A DNA stretch of 64,000 nucleotides, from NCBI RefSeq assembly GCF_004919105.1, contig NZ_STGK01000003.1:124001-188000 (forward strand). The letters run 5' to 3'. The notes under the pieces are model-generated. The model was given only the letters and a program-made list of their open reading frames with translations, did not search any database and was not told the origin of the DNA. Each line of letters opens with the position of its first letter. Position 1 is the stretch's first letter. The stretch comes from Nocardioides sp. GY 10113 (GTDB lineage: Bacteria; Actinomycetota; Actinomycetes; Propionibacteriales; Nocardioidaceae). Below, one piece after another: positions 31,938-39,697 of this stretch. The translations under genes and the position numbers were made by a program.

Positions 31938-33668
31938 ATGACAGAAGCGCACGGCCCGGCCGCAGTGGATGGTCCTGCCGCGGGGTTCACGCCCGATGCG
32001 ATCGTGGTCGGCGCCGGGCTGGCCGGCCTGGTCGCCACGCACGAGCTGGCGAAGGCGGGCAAGCGGGTGCTGGTGCTGGACCAGGAGAACCGCGCCAACC
32101 TCGGCGCCCAGGCCTTCTGGTCGCTGGGCGGTCTCTTCTTCGTCGACTCCAAGCAGCAGCGCCGCACCGGCATCAAGGACTCCTACGAGCTGGCGCTGCA
32201 GGACTGGATGGGCAGCGCCCAGTTCGACCGGCTCGGGGACGGGACCGACGGTCCCGGACGCGGCGAGGACTACTGGCCGCGCCGGTGGGCCGAGGCCTAC
32301 GTCAGGTTCGCGCACACCGAGAAGCAGGCCTACCTCAACGACCTCGGGCTGGCCTCGATGCCGTTCGCCGGCTGGGCCGAGCGCGGTGACGGCCGGGCGA
32401 CCGGCCACGGCAACTCGGTGCCGCGCTTCCACCTCACCTGGGGGACCGGTCCCGAGGTGGTCCGGGTCTTCGCCGAACCGGTCGAGGCGGCCGAGCAGCG
32501 CGGCCTGGTCCGGTTCGGCTTCCGGCACCGCGTCGACGACCTGGTCGTCGAGGACGGCGCCGTGGTGGGCGTGCGCGGCGCGCGGCTGGCCGAGGACGAC
32601 TCCCCGCGCGGGGTGAAGTCCAACCGCGACGTGGTCGGCGACTTCGACTACCGGGCCGCGGCCGTGGTGGTGAGCAGCGGCGGCATCGGCCACAACTTCG
32701 ACCTGATGCGCCAGAACTGGCCCACCGAGCGGATCGGCCCCGCCCCGGAGCACCTGATCGCCGGCGTACCGGCGCACGTGGACGGCCGGATGATCGGCAT
32801 CACCGAGTCCGCGGGCGCCACCGTGGTCAACCGCGACCGGCTGTGGGCCTACGTCGAGGGCGTCCACAACTGGGACCCGATCTGGCCCGACCACGCGATC
32901 CGGATCCTGCCCGGTCCCTCGTCGATGTGGTTCGACGCCGACGGCAAGCGGCTGGAGGGGATGTCCGGCGTACCGGGGGCGGACACGAACGGCTCCATGA
33001 AGCAGGTGCTGGCCACCGGTCACGACTACTCGTGGTTCATCCTCACCCAGACGATCATCGAGAAGGAGTTCGGCCTCAGCGGTTCCGAGCAGAACCCCGA
33101 CATCACCGGCAAGGACGTGAAGTTCGCGATCAAGAGCCGGCTGGCGAAGGGCGCGCCGGGGCCGGTCGAGGCGTTCAAGGAGCACGGCGTCGACTTCGTG
33201 GTCGCCGACGACCTGGCCGGGCTGGTCGAGAAGATGAACGCGATCGCCCGGGGACCCCAGCTCGACGTCGCCGAGATCGAGCGCCAGATCGTGGCCCGCG
33301 ACCGGGAGCTGGGCAACCCGTTCTGCAAGGACGTCCAGGTGATGGCGATCCACAACGCGCGCCGCGCCAAGACCGAGAAGATCATCCGGGTCGCCCCGCC
33401 GCACCGGATCCTCGACCCCGAGCACGGCCCGCTGATCGCGGTCCGCCTCAACATCCTCTCCCGCAAGACCCTCGGCGGGCTGGAGACCAACCTGGACGCG
33501 CAGTGCATCGCCGCCGACGGCAGCCCGATCCCGGGGCTGTACGCCGCCGGCGAGGCCGCCGGGTTCGGCGGGGGCGGGGTGCACGGCTACAACGCGCTGG
33601 AGGGGACGTTCCTCGGCGGCTGCATCTTCTCCGGCCGCGCCGCCGGCCGCGCTATCGCCCGGGGCTGA
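31938..33668 (+). CDS. FAD-binding dehydrogenase (fumarate reductase / ketosteroid dehydrogenase-like)
   Basis: 576 residues. Rossmann motif V-V-G-A-G-L-A-G-L-V-A near residue 25, the second FAD region YAAGEAAGFGGGGVHGYNAL near the end, and ALEGTFLGGCIFSGRAAGRA. These are typical of the FAD_binding_2 family that includes 3-ketosteroid delta-1-dehydrogenases and fumarate reductases. The middle part (LWAYVEGVHNWDPIWPDHAI) matches a subgroup commonly annotated just FAD-binding dehydrogenase; substrate unknown. No ketosteroid cluster is nearby. Start ATG 31938 with GAGGAGCACG upstream. Confidence 0.85.
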   Translation: MTEAHGPAAVDGPAAGFTPDAIVVGAGLAGLVATHELAKAGKRVLVLDQENRANLGAQAFWSLGGLFFVDSKQQRRTGIKDSYELALQDWMGSAQFDRLGDGTDGPGRGEDYWPRRWAEAYVRFAHTEKQAYLNDLGLASMPFAGWAERGDGRATGHGNSVPRFHLTWGTGPEVVRVFAEPVEAAEQRGLVRFGFRHRVDDLVVEDGAVVGVRGARLAEDDSPRGVKSNRDVVGDFDYRAAAVVVSSGGIGHNFDLMRQNWPTERIGPAPEHLIAGVPAHVDGRMIGITESAGATVVNRDRLWAYVEGVHNWDPIWPDHAIRILPGPSSMWFDADGKRLEGMSGVPGADTNGSMKQVLATGHDYSWFILTQTIIEKEFGLSGSEQNPDITGKDVKFAIKSRLAKGAPGPVEAFKEHGVDFVVADDLAGLVEKMNAIARGPQLDVAEIERQIVARDRELGNPFCKDVQVMAIHNARRAKTEKIIRVAPPHRILDPEHGPLIAVRLNILSRKTLGGLETNLDAQCIAADGSPIPGLYAAGEAAGFGGGGVHGYNALEGTFLGGCIFSGRAAGRAIARG

Positions 33669-33710
33669 CCGGGGCTGACCGGGGCTGACCGGGGCTGACC
33701 GGGGCTGACC
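33661..33710. repeat. 10-bp tandem repeat over a stop codon
   Basis: Five perfect copies of GGGGCTGACC. The first copy holds the TGA stop of the FAD dehydrogenase (33666-33668); since the unit is not a multiple of three, the copies beyond the stop carry TGA in all three frames. Confidence 0.95.
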
Positions 33711-33727
33711 GGGGCCGGGGCGACGCG

Positions 33728-33770
33728 ACGACGCCGGGCCGGCAGAACGTTCCTGCCGACCCGGCGTCGT
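33728..33770. terminator. Stem-loop between convergent genes
   Basis: Arms ACGACGCCGGG (33728-33738) and CCCGGCGTCGT (33760-33770) pair perfectly, and inner GGCAG/CTGCC extend the stem. There is no U-run, but its position between two convergent genes fits a shared terminator. Confidence 0.75.
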
Positions 33771-33781
33771 ACCTCAGCGGG

Positions 33782-36100
33782 CTACTTGTTGACGTGCACC
33801 CGCATCACGCCGTGCCCGTCGCTGCCCGCCACCTTCACCGTGGTGCCGGTCTTCGGCACGTCCACGCCGACCCAGCCGGGCTGGTAGCGACCCGGCGCCG
33901 ATCCGCCCGACCACCACGACTTCGTGTCGTCGAAGACCCGCTGCGCCGGCTGTGACGGGATCCGCGTCGGCACCCCGTCCAGGTGCAGCGTGTAGGCATC
34001 CGTCCGCTCCGTCCCGAAGGTGGAGTCGTAGGACTGGATCCGCGGGCGCATCATCGTCCCGTCGTCCCAGTACAGCCGGTCCGGGTGCGCGTCGACCGGC
34101 AGCAGCAGGCCGCCGCCCGGGTGGTCGCCGACGTTGTTGTCGGAGTAGCTGGTGTCCCAGTAGTCGATCAGCAGCCCGTCCTGGTACGAGAAGTGCTCGA
34201 CCCAGTCCGGCATGGTGCTGGTGAACCCGAAGTTGTACGGGCCGGTCCGCAGCGCGTCGTCCGAGCCGAGGTACTGCCGGCTGGAGAGCACGTAGGCGTT
34301 GAAGAACGACTGCTCCTCCGACCCGGTCGTGGTCCGGAACCCGTCGAAGGTCCAGCCCTCGTCGGTCTCCGCGGTGCCGATCGGCGTCCCGTCGAGGGTG
34401 ATCGCGTCGACCTGGAAGCCGTCCCCGACCACGGCGCCGTCGGTCCAGTAGCGGAACCCGAGGTCGACCGTCTGGCCCGCGTACGCCGACAGGTCGGCCG
34501 TCAGCTCGACCCAGGTGTCCCCGGAGGAACCGGTGATCCCGGAGCCGAAGTTCTGGCCGTTCGGGTCAGCGTCGGTCGACAGGTTGGTCGCGACGGGATC
34601 GCCGTTGACGGTCAGGTAGGCGTAGTCCCAGTCGGTCTCGATGTCGTACCGCGCGTGGGCGGTGAGCGCGCCGGCGCCCACGGTGACCGACGTGGTCATC
34701 GAGACGTCGAGGTCGTTGCCCGAGCCGCTGTAGTAGTACTGGTCGCCCTCGTACGGGTCCCCGAGCTCCAGCGGCACCTCCTTGTCCGGCAGCAGCACGA
34801 AGGCGCCCTGGGACTTCTTGGTGCGGTGCTCGGCGGGGCCGAGGTTCAGGGTCCGCTTCTCGCCGTACCGGACCACGTCGTAGTCGAGCCAGCCGAGCTG
34901 CTGCTTCTCCCAGTTGCCCATGTGGGTGGGCTCGCCGCCGATGCCGTCCTCGGGCTTGCCGGTGTTGCCGTAGGAGCCGGAGCTCATCAGCGTCCAGAAC
35001 GCGGTGGAGTTCTCCGCGCCGCCGGTGTTGCCGGAGGTGTCGTAGAGGTCGGGCAGCCCGAGGTCGTGGCCGAACTCGTGGGCGAAGACGCCGACGCCGC
35101 CGTTCTCCGGCTCGATCGTGTAGTCACCGATCCACAGGTTGGAGTTGCCGACCTGCACGCCGCCGAACGGGACGGTCTGCCCGCCCACCGTCGGGCCGCC
35201 GGAGCCGATGCCGGTCAGCTGGACGTACCAGCGGTGCGACCAGATCGCGTCGTCGCCGTAGGTGCCGCCGCCTGTCTCCTGGCCGACGCCGGCGTGGATC
35301 GACTGGAAGTGGTCGATGTAGCCGTCGGGCTCGTCGAAGTTCCCGTCGCTGTCGTAGTCGTAACGGTCCCAGACGTCGAACTTCGCGAGGTAGTCGTCGA
35401 CCGCCTGCACGCTGCCCATCTCGGCGAGCGCGCGCTGGTACCAGGCGTTGACCGAGTCCCGCACGAACCACCAGGTGGTCTGGCCGCAGGTGATGCTGCC
35501 GCACCAGTCGCGGCCGTAGTGCGCGGCCCGGTAGGGCACCTGCACCCAGTCGGTGACGTCGCCGTTGACGCTGTAGGCGCCCGAGGACATCTCGTCGTAG
35601 TAGTTGCGCATCGAGACCGCGCCGGGCTCCTCGGAGAAGAGCAGGTCCTCGTAGTAGCCCTGCGAGAAGTCGGGTTCCCAGATCGTGGTGTTGTCGACCG
35701 AGCGGTCCGGCTCCGGGATCTGGTTGTGCTGCGGGCCCTCGGCCCCGCCCTTGAGGATCCCGTAGGGGCTCTCCTGGTCGCCGAACTCGGCGAGCACGCT
35801 GAAGATCGAGTCCTCGTCCGCGCGGGCCAGCTCGACGTACTGCCCGGGGGCGATCTTCACGACCTGGTTCTTGCCCTTCGGCGTCGCCTCGCCGGACAGC
35901 ACCATCTCCTGGGCGCGGGTCCGTTCGGCGGACTGCTTGTCGCTGAGCGGGGAGGAGAGGTTGTCGGAGCGGGCGGACGCGGCGTCGGGTGGCGCAGCGG
36001 GCTTCAGAGGCTCCGGTTCCGCGTTCGCCGGCCCCACCCCCAGGGTGCCCTGGACGGCGAGCGCCCCGATGCCGGCGACTGCCACGATCAGTCTTCTCAT
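33782..36100 (-). CDS. Secreted M6-family metalloprotease (immune inhibitor A-like)
   Basis: 772 residues. A signal peptide is clear (MRRLIVAVAGIGALAVQGTL, likely cut after A-N-A at 27). The zinc site is H341-E-F-G-H345-D-L-G-L-P-D351, the HExxHxxGxxD form of M6 peptidases. A calcium-type loop D-Y-D-S-D-G-N-F-D-E lies before it. The C-terminal half has beta-sandwich domains (YDIETDWDYAYLTVNG, and WVELTADLSAYAGQTVDLGF). Homologues degrade host or environmental proteins outside the cell. It is monocistronic, with its own promoter region of about 230 bp shared with the thioesterase gene. Confidence 0.93.
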   Translation of the reverse strand: MRRLIVAVAGIGALAVQGTLGVGPANAEPEPLKPAAPPDAASARSDNLSSPLSDKQSAERTRAQEMVLSGEATPKGKNQVVKIAPGQYVELARADEDSIFSVLAEFGDQESPYGILKGGAEGPQHNQIPEPDRSVDNTTIWEPDFSQGYYEDLLFSEEPGAVSMRNYYDEMSSGAYSVNGDVTDWVQVPYRAAHYGRDWCGSITCGQTTWWFVRDSVNAWYQRALAEMGSVQAVDDYLAKFDVWDRYDYDSDGNFDEPDGYIDHFQSIHAGVGQETGGGTYGDDAIWSHRWYVQLTGIGSGGPTVGGQTVPFGGVQVGNSNLWIGDYTIEPENGGVGVFAHEFGHDLGLPDLYDTSGNTGGAENSTAFWTLMSSGSYGNTGKPEDGIGGEPTHMGNWEKQQLGWLDYDVVRYGEKRTLNLGPAEHRTKKSQGAFVLLPDKEVPLELGDPYEGDQYYYSGSGNDLDVSMTTSVTVGAGALTAHARYDIETDWDYAYLTVNGDPVATNLSTDADPNGQNFGSGITGSSGDTWVELTADLSAYAGQTVDLGFRYWTDGAVVGDGFQVDAITLDGTPIGTAETDEGWTFDGFRTTTGSEEQSFFNAYVLSSRQYLGSDDALRTGPYNFGFTSTMPDWVEHFSYQDGLLIDYWDTSYSDNNVGDHPGGGLLLPVDAHPDRLYWDDGTMMRPRIQSYDSTFGTERTDAYTLHLDGVPTRIPSQPAQRVFDDTKSWWSGGSAPGRYQPGWVGVDVPKTGTTVKVAGSDGHGVMRVHVNK

Positions 36101-36332
36101 GCCTCACGTCTCCTGTGGTCGACCACGGTGCGGATCGCGCACCTGCTGGCGACGCTAGTGAGATCCTGTGGCCTGTGTCACCCCTCGTAAACGAGGCATT
36201 CTTGTGTTATCAAGGCCGGTGACGACATGAAGTCGCGATCATTCCCGGGCCCGCCGGATACCTTCTTCGGGCGGCCCGGTACGGCGCCGTCCGCTGCCGG
36301 GGTCGGCCGACCGAGCGACTAGGTTGGCGCCC

Positions 36333-36782
36333 GTGACCGACACGCCCAGCCCCGAGCAGCTCACCGCCTACACCCACCAGGTGATCCCGATCCTCTCCGC
36401 GATGGGGATCGAGGTGATCGAGGCCGGACGCAACGACGTCGCAGCGCGGCTCCCGTTCGGGCCCAACGGCAACCACTTCGGCTCGGCGTACGCCGGCTCG
36501 CTGTTCACCGTGGCGGAGGTGCTCGGCGGCATCTACGCCAGCACCTCGCTGGTGCTCGAGGGCGCGGTGCCGCTGGTCAAGCGGCTCGAGATCGACTACC
36601 GACGCCCGGCCAACTCCGACGTGGTCTCCCGGGCCACCCTGAGCGACGACGAGATCGAGCGGATCCTCGCCGAGACGCAGGCCAACGGGAAGTCCGACTT
36701 CGAGCTCACCGCCGAGCTCACCGACGAGGCCGGCACCGTGGTCGCGACCACGCACGGCTACTACCAGATGCGGAAGTTCTGA
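36333..36782 (+). CDS. Hot-dog-fold thioesterase-like protein (YiiD/DUF4442 type)
   Basis: 149 residues from GTG 36333. The start is supported by a TAGGTT -10 element at 36320-36325, which leaves 7 nt to the GTG and implies a leaderless transcript; the in-frame TTG at 36324 lies in that element. The hot-dog core is visible: GPNGNHFGSAYAGSLFTVAEV in part and VKRLEIDYRRPANSDVV, followed by T-H-G-Y-Y-Q-M-R-K-F. Likely acts on an acyl-CoA or other thioester, substrate unknown. A GNAT gene follows after 14 bp. Confidence 0.8.
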   Translation: MTDTPSPEQLTAYTHQVIPILSAMGIEVIEAGRNDVAARLPFGPNGNHFGSAYAGSLFTVAEVLGGIYASTSLVLEGAVPLVKRLEIDYRRPANSDVVSRATLSDDEIERILAETQANGKSDFELTAELTDEAGTVVATTHGYYQMRKF

Positions 36783-36796
36783 CGCTGTCCGCGCAG

Positions 36797-37318
36797 GTGC
36801 GGGTGGCGCCGCTCGAGCCTCGGCACTGGCCCGAGGTCGAGCGCATCTACGCCGCCGGCATCGCCGGCGGTCACGCCACCTTCGAGACCGCGCCGCCGAC
36901 CTGGGAGCGGTTCGACGCCGGCAGGCTGGCCGACCACCGGCTGGTGGCGCTCGGCACCTCGACCGCCACCGGGGGTGAGCGGGTGCTCGGCTGGATCGCC
37001 GGCTCGGCGTACTCCTCGCGCGGCGTCTACGCCGGCGTGGTCGAGGAGTCCGTGTACGTCGACCCGGGCGTCGCCGGACAGGGCGTGGGCCGGCTGCTCC
37101 TGGAGGCGTTCGTGGCCTCGACGGAGGCCGCCGGAGTGTGGACGGTCCAGGCCGGGGTCTTCCCCGAGAACGCCGCCAGCCTGGCCCTGCACCGGGCCGC
37201 GGGCTTCCGCGTGGTCGGCACCCGTGAACGGATCGGTCGGATGGCGCGGGGGCCGCTCGCCGGCGCGTGGCGCGACGTCGTCCTGCTGGAACGGCGCAGC
37301 GAGGTCGCCGGCCGTTGA
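36797..37318 (+). CDS. GNAT N-acetyltransferase (phosphinothricin acetyltransferase-like)
   Basis: 173 residues, GTG start. The order IYAAGIAGGHATFET, W-E-R-F, VEESVYVDPGVAGQGVGRLLL (acetyl-CoA pyrophosphate loop G-Q-G-V-G-R) and NAASLALHRAAGFRVVGTRER is that of the Pat/Bar subgroup, which acetylates phosphinothricin or methionine-sulfone-like amines. Many members act on metabolites or are of unknown substrate. It probably shares a transcript with the thioesterase and converges with the TetR gene 4 bp away. Confidence 0.85.
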   Translation: MRVAPLEPRHWPEVERIYAAGIAGGHATFETAPPTWERFDAGRLADHRLVALGTSTATGGERVLGWIAGSAYSSRGVYAGVVEESVYVDPGVAGQGVGRLLLEAFVASTEAAGVWTVQAGVFPENAASLALHRAAGFRVVGTRERIGRMARGPLAGAWRDVVLLERRSEVAGR

Positions 37319-37322
37319 GGTC

Positions 37323-37865
37323 TCACCGCGGTGCCCGCGGCTGGGTGTCCGGCGTCAGCCGTGCGAGCAGCGCGTGCTCCTCGTGCGTGTCGGCGCCGGG
37401 CGTGACCAGCAGCGAGACCAGGACGCGGAGGAACAGCTGTGGCAGCTCCCGGTCGCCGTCCTCGCCGCGGCCCAGCGCGCCGCGCAGGTAGGAGCGGATC
37501 CGCGCCGACCCGACCAGCACCGCCAGCAGCTGCTGGCCGCCGTCGGCGGCGTACCAGGCGGTCAGGTGCGGGCGGGCGCGCACCGCGGTGAGGCAGGCGA
37601 CGGCGTAGCCCGCCACCCCGCCGTCGGCGCGGTACGTCGCCGCGACCTCGTCGAGGATCGTGATCGCCTCGCGCTCGGCGAAGGCGGCGAGCAGCGCGGA
37701 CCGGGTGGGGAAGTAGCGGTAGAGGGTGGCCCGCGAGCAGCCGGCGGCGCGGGCCAGCTCCTCCATCCCCGGGCCGTCGAGGCCCTCGGCGGCGAAGAGG
37801 GCCGCGGCCGCGTCGAGGATCTGGTCGGTCGCCGCCACCGTGCGGCGGCCGGTCAGCCAGCTCAC
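37323..37865 (-). CDS. TetR-family transcription regulator
   Basis: 180 residues from a GTG overlapping the P450 stop (GTGA). N-terminal HTH: ILDAAAALFAAEGLDGPGMEELARAAGCSRATLYRYFPTRSALL in shortened view, with the Y-R-Y-F-P recognition-helix end. The C-terminal ligand domain (about 70-170) is Leu/Ala-rich. It follows the P450 gene in one transcript and probably represses it through the palindrome over the P450 start codon. Confidence 0.9.
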   Translation of the reverse strand: MSWLTGRRTVAATDQILDAAAALFAAEGLDGPGMEELARAAGCSRATLYRYFPTRSALLAAFAEREAITILDEVAATYRADGGVAGYAVACLTAVRARPHLTAWYAADGGQQLLAVLVGSARIRSYLRGALGRGEDGDRELPQLFLRVLVSLLVTPGADTHEEHALLARLTPDTQPRAPR

Positions 37866-39091
37866 GTGCCGGCCGCCAGGTCGAGCCGGAGCGGACGACG
37901 CACGTAGGGGCCCGGAGCCCAGGTCACCGACGCCGGATCGACGGTGTACGACGGCATCCGGGTGAGCAGCTCGCTCAGCGCCACCCGGGCCGTCATCCGG
38001 GCCGCCGCAGCCCCCAGGCAGTGGTGGGCGCCGTGGGCGAAGGTGAGGATCTGCCGCGGCGCCCGAGTCACGTCGAGGTCCTCGGCGTCGGGGCCGAAGG
38101 CGCGCGGGTCGCGGTTCGCGGCGGCGTAGCAGAGCAGCACCTTCCGGCCCGCCGGGATCGTGGTGCCGTGGACGGTGACGTCGCGGGTCGTGGTGCGGGC
38201 CAGCCCCTGGACCGGGGAGGTGAGCCGGAGCAGCTCCTCGACCGTCGCGGGCACGTCGTCGAGCGCCCTGGCCCGCTGCTCGGGGTGATCGGCCAGCAGC
38301 TGTGCTCCGGCGCCCAGCAGCCCGGTGGTGGTGTCGTTGCCGCCGGCGACCATGGTGAAGGTGAAGGCGAGGATCCGGAGCAGGCCGTCGGGGGAGTCGC
38401 CCTCGCCGGCGGCGACCAGGTGGGAGACGACGTCATCCTCCGGCTCGGTACGCCGCCGCTCCACCAGGTCGGCGAAGTAGCCCGCCATCTCGGCGGTGGC
38501 CTCGGCCGCGGTCGTGGTGGCACCGGCGGCGCCCGCCCCGGCGTTGGCCGCCACGATCGCGTCGGTCCAGGCGTCGAACCGACCGCGGTCCTCCTCCGGC
38601 ACGCCGAGGTAGTGGGCGACCAGCATGCTCGGCAGCGGCTTGAACAGCGAGCCGACGATGTCGCCGCCGCCGGCGGCGCGCAGCCGTTCGAGCCGGTCGA
38701 CCACGAAGGCCCGGATCGCCGGCTCGACCGACTCCACCTGGCGCGGCGTGAAACCGCGGCTGACGAGCCGCCGGAACGCGGTGTGCTCGGGCGGGTCGGT
38801 CATCACCATGGGCGGGTTGTCGGTCAGCCCGATCGCCTCGAGCTCGCCGTACGTCACCGTGAGGCCGGCCGCGGACGAGAACGTCTCGTGGTCGCGGGCC
38901 GCCGCGAAGACGTGCTCGTGGCGGCTGAGCACCCAGTAGTCGCCGTCCGCGACGTGGTGCACCGGGTCGTGCTCGCGGAGAGCCGCGTACATCGGCCAGG
39001 GGTCGCGCCAGGAGGGCCCCGAGCGTGGCACGAAGGCAGCGGGGACCGGCGGCGCGGTCGTCGCGCCCGTGTGAGACAGATCGGCCGACAT
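37862..39091 (-). CDS. Cytochrome P450
   Basis: 409 residues. Haem loop F-A-H-G-A-H-H-C358-L-G, I-helix A-G-G-N-D-T-T-T, and the E-x-x-R of the K-helix in V-E-E-L-L-R-L. The phrase MVMTDPPEHTAFRRLVSRGFTP in parts and FTPRQV fit class I bacterial P450s that take electrons from a ferredoxin, such as CYP125/CYP142-like or P450cam-like enzymes; I cannot assign a CYP family or substrate. The nearest ferredoxin in the window is at 23.9 kb. The ATG has no ribosome site and lies 6 nt after a -10 element, so the mRNA is probably leaderless. Confidence 0.93.
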   Translation of the reverse strand: MSADLSHTGATTAPPVPAAFVPRSGPSWRDPWPMYAALREHDPVHHVADGDYWVLSRHEHVFAAARDHETFSSAAGLTVTYGELEAIGLTDNPPMVMTDPPEHTAFRRLVSRGFTPRQVESVEPAIRAFVVDRLERLRAAGGGDIVGSLFKPLPSMLVAHYLGVPEEDRGRFDAWTDAIVAANAGAGAAGATTTAAEATAEMAGYFADLVERRRTEPEDDVVSHLVAAGEGDSPDGLLRILAFTFTMVAGGNDTTTGLLGAGAQLLADHPEQRARALDDVPATVEELLRLTSPVQGLARTTTRDVTVHGTTIPAGRKVLLCYAAANRDPRAFGPDAEDLDVTRAPRQILTFAHGAHHCLGAAAARMTARVALSELLTRMPSYTVDPASVTWAPGPYVRRPLRLDLAAGT

Positions 39092-39126
39092 GTCTCAAAG
39101 ATGGGTCGCGTGGCCGACTCTGTCAA
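39072..39126 (-). promoter_or_regulatory. P450-tetR promoter and palindromic operator over the start codon
   Basis: Minus strand: TTGACA (plus 39121-39126), 17 bp, CATCTT (plus 39098-39103), then 6 nt to the ATG at 39091. A 26-bp near-perfect palindrome, TGAGACA - GA - TCGGCCGA - CA - TGTCTCA (39072-39097), covers the start codon and the expected transcription start. This is the classic layout for a TetR repressor site; that the adjacent TetR binds it is inferred. Confidence 0.75.
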
Positions 39127-39170
39127 CGAGGTCCGTCGCCCCTCGGACACACTGAGGACAGGCTTAGTTA

Positions 39171-39187
39171 TCTTGACTCGTTCAAGA
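39171..39187 (+). promoter_or_regulatory. Inverted repeat upstream of furA, candidate Fur box
   Basis: TCTTGA-CTCGT-TCAAGA, with perfect 6-bp arms, ends 21 bp before the furA start and follows an AT-rich GGCTTAGTTA stretch that could hold the -10. In mycobacteria and Streptomyces FurA binds AT-rich sites in front of its own gene; the location fits autoregulation of furA-katG. Confidence 0.55.
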
Positions 39188-39208
39188 AAGGCTGGCAGTG
39201 TTCGGGGC

Positions 39209-39658
39209 ATGACGACGCCCCCCGACTTCCCGCAGATGCTGCGCGGTGCCGGGCTCCGGGTCACTCGTCCTCGCCTGGCCGTCCTGGACGCCGTGCACGC
39301 CCACGCCCACGCCGACACCGACACCGTGATCGGCGTGGTGCGACAGGGGCTGCCCGACGTCTCCCACCAGGCCGTGTACGACGTGCTCCGAGCGCTGACC
39401 GCGACCGGGCTGATCCGTCGGATCCAGCCCTCCGGCTCGGTGGCCCGTTACGAGAGCCGGGTCGGCGACAACCACCACCACGTGGTGTGTCGCGGCTGCG
39501 GCACGATCGCCGACGTGGACTGCGCCGTGGGTCATACGCCCTGCCTGCTCGCCTCCGACGACCGAGGCTTCTCGATCGACGAGGCCGAGGTCATCTACTG
39601 GGGCACCTGCCCCGACTGCGCTGCCGAGGCCGCCTCGGCCGACGCCATCGCCCCCTGA
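39209..39658 (+). CDS. furA: Fur-family peroxide/iron regulator (FurA/CatR-like)
   Basis: 149 residues. N-terminal winged helix with LRVTRPRLAVLDAV and SHQAVYDVLRALTATGLI, then a metal-binding dimerisation domain with H-H-H at 89-91 (N-H-H-H-V-V-C), C94-R-G-C97 and C134-P-D-C137, the two structural-zinc CxxC pairs. Set 39 bp before katG on the same strand, the well-known furA-katG arrangement in which a Fur-type repressor is released by peroxide. The start ATG 39209 lies after a weak GGCAG; the frame before it is not protein-like. Confidence 0.93.
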   Translation: MTTPPDFPQMLRGAGLRVTRPRLAVLDAVHAHAHADTDTVIGVVRQGLPDVSHQAVYDVLRALTATGLIRRIQPSGSVARYESRVGDNHHHVVCRGCGTIADVDCAVGHTPCLLASDDRGFSIDEAEVIYWGTCPDCAAEAASADAIAP

Positions 39659-39697
39659 GTCTTCCCGCCGCCGTCTTTGCCCAACTGGAGAGGAAAC

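Noticed and set aside
33983..36190. 735-codon frame opposite the M6 protease gene
   Set aside because: Val/Asp/Arg/Gly-rich without fold-like pattern; the protease with signal peptide and HEFGH site is the real gene.
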